Positions 26,953-36,006 of a stretch of 64,000 bases of DNA are shown here, one piece after another (the stretch's first letter is position 1; each line of letters opens with the position of its first letter). The notes below the pieces were generated by a model. The model saw only the letters and a list, made by a program, of their open reading frames with translations. It was not told the origin of the DNA and searched no databases. The DNA lies in the NCBI RefSeq assembly GCF_035609205.1, contig NZ_CP141184.1:2756501-2820500 (forward strand), read 5' to 3'. The position numbers and the translations under genes were made by a program. This DNA comes from Hymenobacter sp. GOD-10R. Lineage in GTDB: Bacteria > Bacteroidota > Bacteroidia > Cytophagales > Hymenobacteraceae.

Positions 26953-27816
26953 ATGAACTACCAGTATAATTCTGAGATGTATGGTCAGCCGGCGGCCGAA
27001 ACCAGTGCGCATTATGCATGGCCGGGCCTACGCGTAGAGCGTTACCAGTTGGAGGCTATGGTGCTGCCGGCGCATTATCACGCCCAGCATTTACTTCTTC
27101 TCCACCAGGGTAAGCAACCGGTTCGGTCGCGCCGTGGAAGTGGGCGCCGCTTGGAGGAAGGCGTGTTTCGGGCTGGCGATGCGGGGCTTTATCCTGCTGG
27201 TGAGTATGAGTCTATTGGTTGGGATGGCCCCGCCGACCTCATTCACCTGCATCTGGATGCGCAAGTACTGGAAGAGCGTGCCCGCCAAGAAGTAGACGCG
27301 CGGCGCTTTGGCCTGCGCGAGCAGTTTCAATTTGCCGACGGCTTTCTGAATCAGCTAGGGCAACAATTGCTGCTAACGGCTAAGGCAGAGTATCCGCTGG
27401 GCAAGTTCTATGTGGAGTCCTTGGTCACTACGCTTAGCTATCATCTGATTACCCATCATGCCACTTACGAGCACAGTTCTGGCCCAACCGGCGCCCGGCT
27501 AACGACAGCAGTTTTGGCACGGATTGAGGCTTACTTGGAAGACGCACCGGAGCAGGTTGTCTCGCTTGCTACACTAGCCGGGTTAGCGAACCTAAGCGTC
27601 TTTCACTTTGCTCGGCGGTTCAAACTGACTACTGGCAGCACACCTTATCAATATGTGCTGGCCTGGAAAATGAAGCGGGCGCAGCAACTGCTCCGGGCCG
27701 GGGAACTGCCCATTGCCCTGATCAGCGACAGCCTAGGTTTTGCGTCGCCCACGCACTTTTCGGCCGCTTTCAAACGGGCGTTGGGTTGCACGCCCCGCAC
27801 GTTTCAGCGGCGCTAA
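26953..27816 (+). CDS. AraC family transcriptional regulator
   Basis: About 287 residues from the ATG at 26953 (MNYQYNSEMYG); the frame is open to a GTG at 26866, but that extension looks non-conserved. The N-terminal half contains a cupin-like sensing region (VLPAHYHAQHLLLLHQG, then FRAGDAGLYPAGEYES). The C-terminal 100 residues hold the two HTH motifs of AraC/XylS: SLATLAGLANLSVFHFARRF and PIALISDSLGFASPTHFSAA followed by FKRALGCTPRTFQRR. It probably regulates the alpha/beta hydrolase downstream on the same strand; the ligand is unknown. Confidence 0.9.
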   Translation: MNYQYNSEMYGQPAAETSAHYAWPGLRVERYQLEAMVLPAHYHAQHLLLLHQGKQPVRSRRGSGRRLEEGVFRAGDAGLYPAGEYESIGWDGPADLIHLHLDAQVLEERARQEVDARRFGLREQFQFADGFLNQLGQQLLLTAKAEYPLGKFYVESLVTTLSYHLITHHATYEHSSGPTGARLTTAVLARIEAYLEDAPEQVVSLATLAGLANLSVFHFARRFKLTTGSTPYQYVLAWKMKRAQQLLRAGELPIALISDSLGFASPTHFSAAFKRALGCTPRTFQRR

Positions 27817-27956
27817 CACTACCGTAGGCGTAATTGCTTGCGTTGGCGCTCATGCAAGCCGGGCAGTTAAACGCGCAAAAGCAGCAAGAATGTAGCAGAA
27901 GAGCGCAAGAAACGCGCAAGCTGCCCGGCAGGCTCATAGGACCTTTGTAGCAAGAA

Positions 27957-27981
27957 CAGATAGTCGGCGAGCGACTATCTG
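27957..27981. promoter_or_regulatory. palindrome upstream of the alpha/beta hydrolase gene
   Basis: CAGATAGTCG (27957-27966) and its exact complement CGACTATCTG (27972-27981) flank a 5-base spacer, 28 bases before the hydrolase ATG. No T run follows, so an operator is more likely than a terminator. Confidence 0.45.
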
Positions 27982-28009
27982 GTTCAGGTCACTATCAACT
28001 GCTTTTTGT

Positions 28010-28936
28010 ATGCAACTTACCCCTTCTGCCCCTTCAGATGCTTATTCGGATGAACAGCTTTTAGAACAATTTCCTGGCTTTACGAACCACTATGCCACCG
28101 TCAATGGGATCCGACTTCACTACGTGCAAGGTGGCAGCGGCAAGCCGTTAGTTTGCTTGCCGGGCTGGCCACAAACGTGGTATTCTTTCCACCCAATAGC
28201 TGCTCAGCTGGCCGAGCACTACCATGTTATCCTGCTCGATATCCGCGGGATGGGTAGTTCCGACAAGCCTGCTACTGGCTACGACAAAAAAACGATGGCC
28301 CAGGATGTGTACGAACTTACGCGCCTGCTAGGTCTTTCGGAGGTGTCGCTCCTCGGGCACGATATCGGGGGCATGGTCGCCATGAGTTTTGCCTTTAATT
28401 ACCCCGACGCAACGCACAAAGTCGTTGTGGCGGACGGAGGGCATCCGAGCGAAGGGATGCGGTACATGTCGTTGCTACCGGCGCCCGGCGCATTCGAGGC
28501 GAAGATGGATGGTAATAACCCGTACGTGTGGTGGATGTCTTTCAACCAGGTTAAAGAACTGCCTGAGCAGCTGCTGGCGGGGCGTTTCCGGTATCTGCTA
28601 GATTGGCTTTTCCGATACGTGATGGTCGACGAACACAAGATGGTAGAGTTTGACCGGCAGGTGTACGCGGCCGCCTATGATGATGCCGAGAGTATCCGGG
28701 CTGCTAATGCTTGGTACCAGGCTTTCGAGCAGGATATGCAGGACGCTAAAACGTACGCTCCGCTGGCTATGCCGGTGCTAGGCATAGCGAGCTATGTGTC
28801 CTACCAGACAATGAATAGGGGATTGCCAGACGTAGCCCAAAACCTTGAGGTGGTTGGCCTTTTGGATAGCGGGCACTACCTGTTCGAGGAAAGTCCCGCT
28901 CAGGTGCTTGCCGCCGTTCTGCGGTTTCTAGAGTAG
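28010..28936 (+). CDS. alpha/beta hydrolase, epoxide hydrolase / dehalogenase-like
   Basis: A 308-residue alpha/beta hydrolase. The nucleophile elbow GHDIGG has Asp118 instead of Ser, as in epoxide hydrolases and haloacid or haloalkane dehalogenases. The oxyanion block PGWPQTWYSF (about 51-60) and the C-terminal catalytic His in DSGHYLFEE also fit. No signal peptide, so it is cytoplasmic. The preceding AraC gene and a palindrome in its promoter suggest substrate-induced expression. The substrate class (epoxide or halogenated compound) is inferred from the Asp nucleophile. Confidence 0.87.
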   Translation: MQLTPSAPSDAYSDEQLLEQFPGFTNHYATVNGIRLHYVQGGSGKPLVCLPGWPQTWYSFHPIAAQLAEHYHVILLDIRGMGSSDKPATGYDKKTMAQDVYELTRLLGLSEVSLLGHDIGGMVAMSFAFNYPDATHKVVVADGGHPSEGMRYMSLLPAPGAFEAKMDGNNPYVWWMSFNQVKELPEQLLAGRFRYLLDWLFRYVMVDEHKMVEFDRQVYAAAYDDAESIRAANAWYQAFEQDMQDAKTYAPLAMPVLGIASYVSYQTMNRGLPDVAQNLEVVGLLDSGHYLFEESPAQVLAAVLRFLE

Positions 28937-28973
28937 CTCGCCGCTGGGCACCGTGCCGGCGCTTGTGGGCAGG

Positions 28974-29480
28974 CTAGCTCCAATGTACTTGGCCGTAGTG
29001 CCAGAGCCACGAAGTAAGTGCCCACAGGCCCCAGGCAAGTAGCCCAAAGAACACCAGCATACCGAGTAACACTAGCGTTAGCAGACCCCGGCCTCCGCCT
29101 TGGTACTTGCCCTCGGCGTAATGGCGGCGCAGCAACTCCACGTTACGGTCGTTGCTCTTATAAGCGAAGTCGAAGATGTTGCCAATGATGGGAATGGCCC
29201 CTAGGATGGTGTCAATGAAAATGTTGAGTGCCATGCGGATGACCACGTGGCGACTGGCGCCGTGGCGCATCATCGTCAGGACCAGCATACTTGACACGGC
29301 AAACGTAGATAAGTCGCCGACGAAGGGAATAAGGCCGAGCAACGGGTCGAGGCCAAACCGAAAGCGCGTGCCGGGCAACGTAAACTGGCTATCCATCAGG
29401 CGCGCCACACGCTCTACCCAGCGGAGCCGCTCATCGGTAGTAAAGGGTTGGGGACGAGTAACAACAGAAGGGACAGGCAT
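28974..29480 (-). CDS. DUF4112 membrane protein
   Basis: A 168-residue protein matching DUF4112: VARLMDSQFTLPGTRFRFGL, then DPLLGLIPFVGDLSTFAVSS, and NIFIDTILGAIPIIGNIFDF. Two re-entrant or membrane hydrophobic stretches and a final membrane helix (about 140-160) are visible. No function is known for the family. It converges with the alpha/beta hydrolase. Confidence 0.85.
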   Translation of the reverse strand: MPVPSVVTRPQPFTTDERLRWVERVARLMDSQFTLPGTRFRFGLDPLLGLIPFVGDLSTFAVSSMLVLTMMRHGASRHVVIRMALNIFIDTILGAIPIIGNIFDFAYKSNDRNVELLRRHYAEGKYQGGGRGLLTLVLLGMLVFFGLLAWGLWALTSWLWHYGQVHWS

Positions 29481-29643
29481 AATACAGCGGCTTTTTCTCC
29501 TCTAACGAAAACGCCAGGAAAAAGGCAGTCGTAGGAGAGGGCATGACCTAGGGTGCTAATCAAAAATCGGCCACCGCGGTTACGTTACTGTTCTTATTCC
29601 CCTCATCAGCCCTAGCAATAGGCAACCAACCACTACTACCAAT

Positions 29644-30633
<990 letters not shown>

Positions 30634-30660
30634 GTAGACGCTCTCGGATTAGTACTAGGA

Positions 30661-30812
30661 AACTAGAAAGCTAGCTCCCCTCCTTTTTTGAAGGAGGGGT
30701 TAGGGGTGGTCCAGTTCGATGAACGATAAGTAGATGCTAGTTCTAATTTTTAGCGCTAGTCAGACCACCCCTAGCCCCTCCTTCAAAAAAGGAGGGGAAC
30801 TAGCTTTCTAGT
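30661..30812. repeat. 51-bp near-perfect inverted repeat, MITE-like
   Basis: The arm at 30661-30711 matches the complement of 30762-30812 at all but two of 51 positions, around a 50-base centre. Each arm also folds on itself (CCCCTCCTT / AAGGAGGGG), giving a nested cruciform. It contains no gene and sits between two plus-strand genes. It could be a non-autonomous mobile element that also terminates transcription. Confidence 0.8.
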
Positions 30813-30863
30813 TCTATACCCTAGATCGAAGCCAAGCAGTACTCTAACCTAAAGAGTAGTAGG

Positions 30864-31262
30864 ATGAAAAAGTATATACTTGCCTTATTGACAATACTTT
30901 GCGTGAGCTTTGCCGGGCAGGCGCAGCGCGCCACCAGCCCACCCGCCGACTCGGTGATGATTACGGTGTTCCTGCGGCACCAGCAGGACAAAAGCCTGAA
31001 GCAAATTCAGGAAGTACAGGAGAAAAACAACCTCTGGGGCATGTTTCCGCCCAAGGAAACGCGCGTGGTATCGTGGTACGTGATGATGGGCATCGGGCAA
31101 GTCGTGACGCTGAAAGTAGCGCCCAAAGACGTGCGCACACTGAACCTAGCTATTGAGAATGGTGCCTGGGGCGCCTTCAACACCGAATTTTACCCCACCT
31201 ACGACTACGTGCCGGTGTGGCGCGAATCGATGGAAAAACGCAAGGCAAGCGGAAAAAAATAA
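30864..31262 (+). CDS. hypothetical periplasmic protein
   Basis: A 132-residue protein with a good Sec signal (MKKYILALLTILCVSFAGQAQ). The mature part has a conserved-looking block (VFLRHQQDKSLKQIQEVQEK and later FYPTYDYVPVWRE), but I cannot assign a family. The composition is normal for the genome. It starts 51 bases after the inverted repeat element. Confidence 0.65.
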   Translation: MKKYILALLTILCVSFAGQAQRATSPPADSVMITVFLRHQQDKSLKQIQEVQEKNNLWGMFPPKETRVVSWYVMMGIGQVVTLKVAPKDVRTLNLAIENGAWGAFNTEFYPTYDYVPVWRESMEKRKASGKK

Positions 31263-31284
31263 GGTAGTACGGCGCCCACTTTGC

Positions 31285-32760
31285 CTATTTTTGCAACGGG
31301 GGCAGCAGGTCAATCAACCCATCTTCGCTCACCACAATAGCGAGCACCGGATAGCGGCTGCTTTCCACGTAACGTACGGCTGAGTTGTAGCGCGAACCCC
31401 GCGATGAATCGCCCTTCTCGGTCGCTAAGCCGTCGAGGATGGCCCCAATGGCGTAGCAAATGCCCGTTGGGTTGATAAGCACAGCCCCATCAATATTGGT
31501 GGCCAAGCGTAGCACGGACGGCGTCATGATGCGCGGGGCTACCCGGAAGCATTGGCGCGTGAGGCGGGCCGCTTCCTGGGCGGCACCCTCCGAAATCACC
31601 AAAATAGTGCCCGTGGGCTGCCTACTAGCGTTTTGGGTAAGCTCCCAGAGGTAAGAAATGCCGTTGTCATCAAGGTGAGGAAAAACCCGCCGCACGGCCC
31701 GCGTGAAGTTAGCCTCATCGACCCGCCCCTGGGGCAAACGCGGGGTATTAGACACTACTTTCATCATCACGTACCCATCGTGGCTCAGCTCCCAGCTGTA
31801 GTGCTTGGTGAAGTGCACTGTGAAAATGGGTTCGTACTGCGGATCGGAGCGCTCTACTAAATAGCCTAGCCCAAATACGTCGCTGGCATCTGTAACGAGA
31901 GACGTGCGTCCCTCACTCAGCTCCAACAGCTTACGGATAGAGCGGTGGTCACGCAGTGGGATGGGTGTTTCGAGGGTGAGGACCGGCACTACCGCTGGGT
32001 GGTGGCGCCGGGCCACGAGCATAGTGCCAATGCCTTCGTCGCCTTCGTGGCGCAGGGCGGCCACCCCGTTGCAGGCATCATACAAGCCATGGGTGCCAGC
32101 CGCAGCACGCAGCATGAAGCGGCGTCCCGCTGCGCGTAACAGCTCGTTGTAGTCACGGTCGAGCACGGGGCGGTCGTCGTCGTCGTCGGATTCGCGCATG
32201 GCGCGGGCGCAATCCTGCAAAAATTCCTGCACAGCCGCCGCTAGCAACGAGCCACGCCGGGCGCCGGTGCTGAGTGGGGGCAGAGCGTAGTAGCTCAGAT
32301 ACGTATCAACCGAAAACTGCAGGGCAATGATAACCGAGTAGCCATACAGGTTGACTGGCAACGAGCAGAAGCTGATGCGGTCTTCGCCGCGCTCGGCCGC
32401 TAGGTTTTGCAGGGTCAGCTCGGTGGAGCGCCGCAGCAGGTCGTACCAACGCTGCTTCTCGTAGCGGTCGTGGTCGCCGGGGTGCAGGTGGTACACCACC
32501 TCGCGCGGGCCCTCGGGTTCGAGGGAGCTAGCCCGGTTTTTTACGCCGGCAAAATCAGTAGGCTTGTAGCGATGGGTGGGGGGTTCTACCACCACAGCCT
32601 GGGGCTCGTCAGTTTCGCGGGCCGTAGCTAGGCCCAGCAGAAAAACTTCGGGTTTAAGATTTCGGTCGAGCAGGTTAAATACACCTTCGGCAAATAACTG
32701 TGCCGTAACGCGGAAGAGGCTTTGGTGGTCCCACATGGGTGATTCGGGCGGGGCGGGCAA
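31285..32760 (-). CDS. diadenylate cyclase-like (DisA_N) protein with N-terminal sensor
   Basis: A 491-residue soluble protein. The C-terminal part (about 370-491) resembles the DisA_N/DAC nucleotide cyclase fold: NIDGAVLINPTG carries the DGA motif (424-426), and VLAIVVSEDGLIDLL is the usual final strand. Where classic cyclases have the RHR motif, this protein reads RGSRYNSA (454-461), so two motif residues differ. The first 370 residues look like the sensor region found in Bacteroidota proteins annotated as DisA nucleotide-binding domain proteins (the DACNV type). If active it would make cyclic di-AMP or a related nucleotide; loss or change of activity is equally possible. Confidence 0.75.
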   Translation of the reverse strand: MPAPPESPMWDHQSLFRVTAQLFAEGVFNLLDRNLKPEVFLLGLATARETDEPQAVVVEPPTHRYKPTDFAGVKNRASSLEPEGPREVVYHLHPGDHDRYEKQRWYDLLRRSTELTLQNLAAERGEDRISFCSLPVNLYGYSVIIALQFSVDTYLSYYALPPLSTGARRGSLLAAAVQEFLQDCARAMRESDDDDDRPVLDRDYNELLRAAGRRFMLRAAAGTHGLYDACNGVAALRHEGDEGIGTMLVARRHHPAVVPVLTLETPIPLRDHRSIRKLLELSEGRTSLVTDASDVFGLGYLVERSDPQYEPIFTVHFTKHYSWELSHDGYVMMKVVSNTPRLPQGRVDEANFTRAVRRVFPHLDDNGISYLWELTQNASRQPTGTILVISEGAAQEAARLTRQCFRVAPRIMTPSVLRLATNIDGAVLINPTGICYAIGAILDGLATEKGDSSRGSRYNSAVRYVESSRYPVLAIVVSEDGLIDLLPPLQK

Positions 32761-32892
32761 TCAGGAAGAAGAAGGGAGAAATGAATGGTACGGAAAACGA
32801 GCCGGAAGGTAGCTGAACAATCGACAAGATTCCGACCATTTTTCGCAACTTCCGGGTAAGCACCTAGTTAATGCCGTAATAACGTAGCTAGT

Positions 32893-32900
32893 TAGGTTTG
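32893..32900 (+). promoter_or_regulatory. possible -7 box of the small membrane protein gene
   Basis: TAGGTTTG fits TAnnTTTG and lies 58 bases before the start codon, but no good -33 TTG is visible, and CTAGGTTTG strings are common in this genome. Confidence 0.25.
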
Positions 32901-32957
32901 TAAAATGCCTAGGCTTACCGTACCTTCGAAGTAGCTCACTTAACCACCGCCGCGGCC

Positions 32958-33209
32958 ATGATGATAGATCTTCTGTTCGGTTTTATGTGCGCCGTGTCGT
33001 TTTTGCCACTTACCACGGGCTACTGCGCCTACAGCTATGGGCGCTCTTTCTGGCTGTGGTTTGCGCTGGGCTGGGTGCTGCCGATTATCTCTTTCTTTAT
33101 CCTGTTTGCCCTGATCTGCCGCAAGCAACTCAATCAGGGCGAGCGGTTGCTGTCTGAAGCCAAAGACATTCTGGCTGAGGCGGAAAAAGCTGCTGTAAAC
33201 AAGAAGTAA
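32958..33209 (+). CDS. small membrane protein
   Basis: An 83-residue protein with two membrane helices (about 4-24 and 30-53) and a charged helical C-terminal tail (NQGERLLSEAKDILAEAEKA). Either of the first two Met codons could be the start. It is divergent from the cyclase-like gene, with which it shares an upstream region of about 200 bases. No function recognised. Confidence 0.6.
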   Translation: MMIDLLFGFMCAVSFLPLTTGYCAYSYGRSFWLWFALGWVLPIISFFILFALICRKQLNQGERLLSEAKDILAEAEKAAVNKK

Positions 33210-33339
33210 GTACAGCACAACGCCACACCAACGAGCGCCAAACGACCACCCAAGGGTAGGGTATACCCGTCGCTAGCTAGGGCCCTAGCTTTGTGCGCGA
33301 CCTAGGGAGTGCGTGACGGCAGACCAGAAACCCCAGCGG

Positions 33340-34566
33340 TTAGATTGTACCAGCCGCTAACCACTCCTGCATCCCTCGCGCGGCCCATGCGCCCGTGCTG
33401 AAGCACCCTTGCAGCAGATAGCCGCCCGTGGGCGCTTCCCAATCTAGCATTTCGCCGGCTACGAACGTACCAGGCCGGCGCCGCAGCATGAGCTGTTCAT
33501 CGACTTCCGCAAACGGAATGCCCCCGGCCGTAGAAATAGCTTCATCCAGCGGGCGCAAGCCGGTAACCGGGAGCGGCACTTGGCGCAGTAACTGGGCTAA
33601 CCTTTCGGGAGTGGCTGTGGCTTCGGGTGGGGCTACTTCGCGCAATAGCGTAGGTACCGGCTGACCGAGGTGCAGTGCCTTGACCAGAAAAGCAGCCAAT
33701 GATTTGCCGCCGCGCGGCTGACCTAGCTTTTGCAAAAGCTGCGCGTCGGTGAGGTCGGGCTTGAGGTCGAGCAGGAGCGGGGCGGGCGTGTTTTGGGTTA
33801 GAGCGGCACGCAGGGCGGGCGTGAGGGCGTACACGGGGGTGCCTTCTAGCCCGTAATCCGTGAGCAAAACTTCGCCGCGTACTTGCTGATCGCCGCAGTG
33901 CAGGGCAATGTTCTTGAGCGGCGTTCGGCCAACTTTCTCCTTGAAGAAAGCAGACCACTGAATCTCGGCACCGCAGTTAGCCGGGGAAAAAGGCACCGTA
34001 GCAACTCCAGCGGCCTCCACGAGCGCAGTCCAGCGGCCGTCGGAGCCGGTCTTGCTCCAGCTGGCACCCCCAAGGGCAAGCAGCGTGGCGTCGGGCTCAA
34101 GCACGAACTCCTGCCCGCTCACGTCGTCGCGCAGACGTAGCCCTTTGGCACCGACGAATCCCAGCCAGCGGTGCCGAGTTTTCAGCTCTACCCCTAGCTC
34201 TTGCAGGCGCTTGAGCCAGGCGCGAAGCAGCTGAGCGGGTTTGTACTCATCGAGCGGAAACACGCGGCCACTGGTGCCTACGAAGGTGGGAATACCTAGG
34301 TCGGCGGTCCACTGCCGCAGTTCATCGGGCGAAAAATGCCGCAGATAAGCTGCAAACTGAGTCTGTGCCGCCCCGTAGCGCGCCGGAAATGCCGTAGTCG
34401 ACTCCGCATTGGTAAGGTTGAAGCCACCGTGTCCGGCTACCAAAAACTTGCGACCGACGGTGGCTTGTGCTTCGTACACCGCAACGTGGTGCCCTGCCTC
34501 CGCCAAGCGCTGCGCCGCCAGTAAGCCTGCTGGTCCGCCGCCTACAACGGCAATAGAAAACGCCAT
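33340..34566 (-). CDS. HI0933-type flavoprotein (TIGR03862-like)
   Basis: A 408-residue FAD/NAD(P)-dependent oxidoreductase. The dinucleotide motif GGGPAGLLAAQRLAEAGHHV starts at residue 8, followed by VGRKFLVAGHGGFNLTN, the signature of the HI0933/aminoacetone-oxidase-like group. The C-terminal segment GEMLDWEAPTGGYLLQGCFS closes the FAD site. The substrate is unknown; relatives occur in many bacteria as single genes. Cytoplasmic. Confidence 0.88.
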   Translation of the reverse strand: MAFSIAVVGGGPAGLLAAQRLAEAGHHVAVYEAQATVGRKFLVAGHGGFNLTNAESTTAFPARYGAAQTQFAAYLRHFSPDELRQWTADLGIPTFVGTSGRVFPLDEYKPAQLLRAWLKRLQELGVELKTRHRWLGFVGAKGLRLRDDVSGQEFVLEPDATLLALGGASWSKTGSDGRWTALVEAAGVATVPFSPANCGAEIQWSAFFKEKVGRTPLKNIALHCGDQQVRGEVLLTDYGLEGTPVYALTPALRAALTQNTPAPLLLDLKPDLTDAQLLQKLGQPRGGKSLAAFLVKALHLGQPVPTLLREVAPPEATATPERLAQLLRQVPLPVTGLRPLDEAISTAGGIPFAEVDEQLMLRRRPGTFVAGEMLDWEAPTGGYLLQGCFSTGAWAARGMQEWLAAGTI

Positions 34567-34742
34567 AGAGTTAAAAAAGAAGCAAGATACGTTACCTAAC
34601 TATTGGGCGACTAATAAGCAGGAGTAGTGTTAGGTAATGTACTCATTGATAAATACTTATTAAATAATGTGTGACTATTTTCTGGCGATAAGCGGAGAGC
34701 GGCCGTATAGCAGAGCTTACTAAGCCTCACCGAGCCACCTGC

Positions 34743-35930
34743 ATGAGTTCGTACAACATCCTGATTGGGCTGAGCATAGCCGTTATTCTTTCTTATTTGT
34801 TCGATATGGCCGCGCGGGCCACGAAAGTGCCGTCCGTGCTGATGCTGCTCTTGACGGGTATCGCCCTAAGACAAGCCGCCGACTACACCGACCTGCACCT
34901 AGTCGTGCCGAAGGTAGTGCTGGAGATATTCGGGATTATTGGACTGATTATGATTGTGCTGGAAGGCTCCCTCGACCTCACCCTAGCGCGCGAGAAAGCC
35001 CCGCTGATTCGGCGTTCCTTTTTCGCTGCCGCGCTGATTCTGATCGTTCAGGCTATTGCCATTGCCTTGCTGCTGCGAGAATATGTGGGGGTGTCGTTCC
35101 AGAGCTGCTTGGTGAATGCGGTGCCGCTGGCCGTCATCAGCAGCGCTATTGCCATTCCGAGCGTGGCGAGCCTAGGTGGTGAGAAGCAGGAATTTATCGT
35201 GTACGAGAGCACCTTCTCCGACATCCTAGGTATCATGTTCTTCAACTTTGCCTTGCAGGATAACTTTGCCCAGGGCATTTCCTTTATCACCTTCACGCGC
35301 GATTCCATCGCCATTCTGTTGGTAGCGGTGGTCAGTACGGCGGTGTTGGCGTTCTTACTCGACCGGATTCGACTGCACATCAAGTTCTTCCTGATCCTAG
35401 CTTTCCTGGTGCTGATGTATAGCCTAGCCAAGGAGCTACACTTGTCGTCACTCCTGCTGGTGTTGGTGTTCGGCCTGGCGGTCAATAATGCTGAGCTGTT
35501 TCTGAAAGGACCTCTACGGCGCTGGTTCCACCCCGAGCGGCTCACCAGCGAAGTGCAGCAGCTACGCAGCATCACGGCCGAGTCGGCCTTCCTGATCCGG
35601 ACCTTCTTCTTTCTAATTTTCGGTTACTCAATCACCATCAGCAGCTTGCTAAGCAGTGCCGTGATTCTTCAAGCCTTGCTGATTATAGGGGTGCTGACCG
35701 TCATTCGCTTTTTTTACCTGCGTTATATTGCTCGCACCGATCTGATTCCAGAGTTATTCATTGCCCCGAAGGGCCTGATTACGATACTGCTATTCTTCAG
35801 CATTCCGCCCAAGCACAGCATCGGCGAAATTAGCGAAAGCATCCTTTTCATGGTAATCCTGCTTACTGGCGTGCTGATGATGGTTGGCTTGCTGCTAGCC
35901 CACCGCAAACCCGAGCTAGGGGAGTATTGA
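34743..35930 (+). CDS. cation:proton antiporter (CPA family)
   Basis: A 395-residue membrane protein with about 12 helices. VPSVLMLLLTGIALRQ, IIGLIMIVLEGSLDLTLA and YESTFSDILGIMFFNF are characteristic of CPA-type Na+(K+)/H+ exchangers, and the acidic residue in the ESTFSDILG helix is placed like the ion-binding Asp. No C-terminal TrkA/RCK domain is present, which is shorter than many relatives. It is convergent with the ClC gene and probably part of a set of ion-homeostasis genes with ClC and MscS. Confidence 0.87.
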   Translation: MSSYNILIGLSIAVILSYLFDMAARATKVPSVLMLLLTGIALRQAADYTDLHLVVPKVVLEIFGIIGLIMIVLEGSLDLTLAREKAPLIRRSFFAAALILIVQAIAIALLLREYVGVSFQSCLVNAVPLAVISSAIAIPSVASLGGEKQEFIVYESTFSDILGIMFFNFALQDNFAQGISFITFTRDSIAILLVAVVSTAVLAFLLDRIRLHIKFFLILAFLVLMYSLAKELHLSSLLLVLVFGLAVNNAELFLKGPLRRWFHPERLTSEVQQLRSITAESAFLIRTFFFLIFGYSITISSLLSSAVILQALLIIGVLTVIRFFYLRYIARTDLIPELFIAPKGLITILLFFSIPPKHSIGEISESILFMVILLTGVLMMVGLLLAHRKPELGEY

Positions 35931-36005
35931 GTGACTGAGTCAAACAGCCGGGCAAGGTACTAGAACAATCACTCAGTCACTCAGTGCGAAGCCACTCAGT
36001 CACTC
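35929..36005. repeat. GTGACTGAGT repeats between convergent antiporter and ClC genes
   Basis: GAGTGACTGAGT (35929-35940) is the complement of ACTCAGTCACTC, which occurs twice (35971-35982 and 35994-36005). Alternative hairpins can form. This probably acts as a terminator for both genes. Confidence 0.55.
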
Positions 36006-36006
36006 T

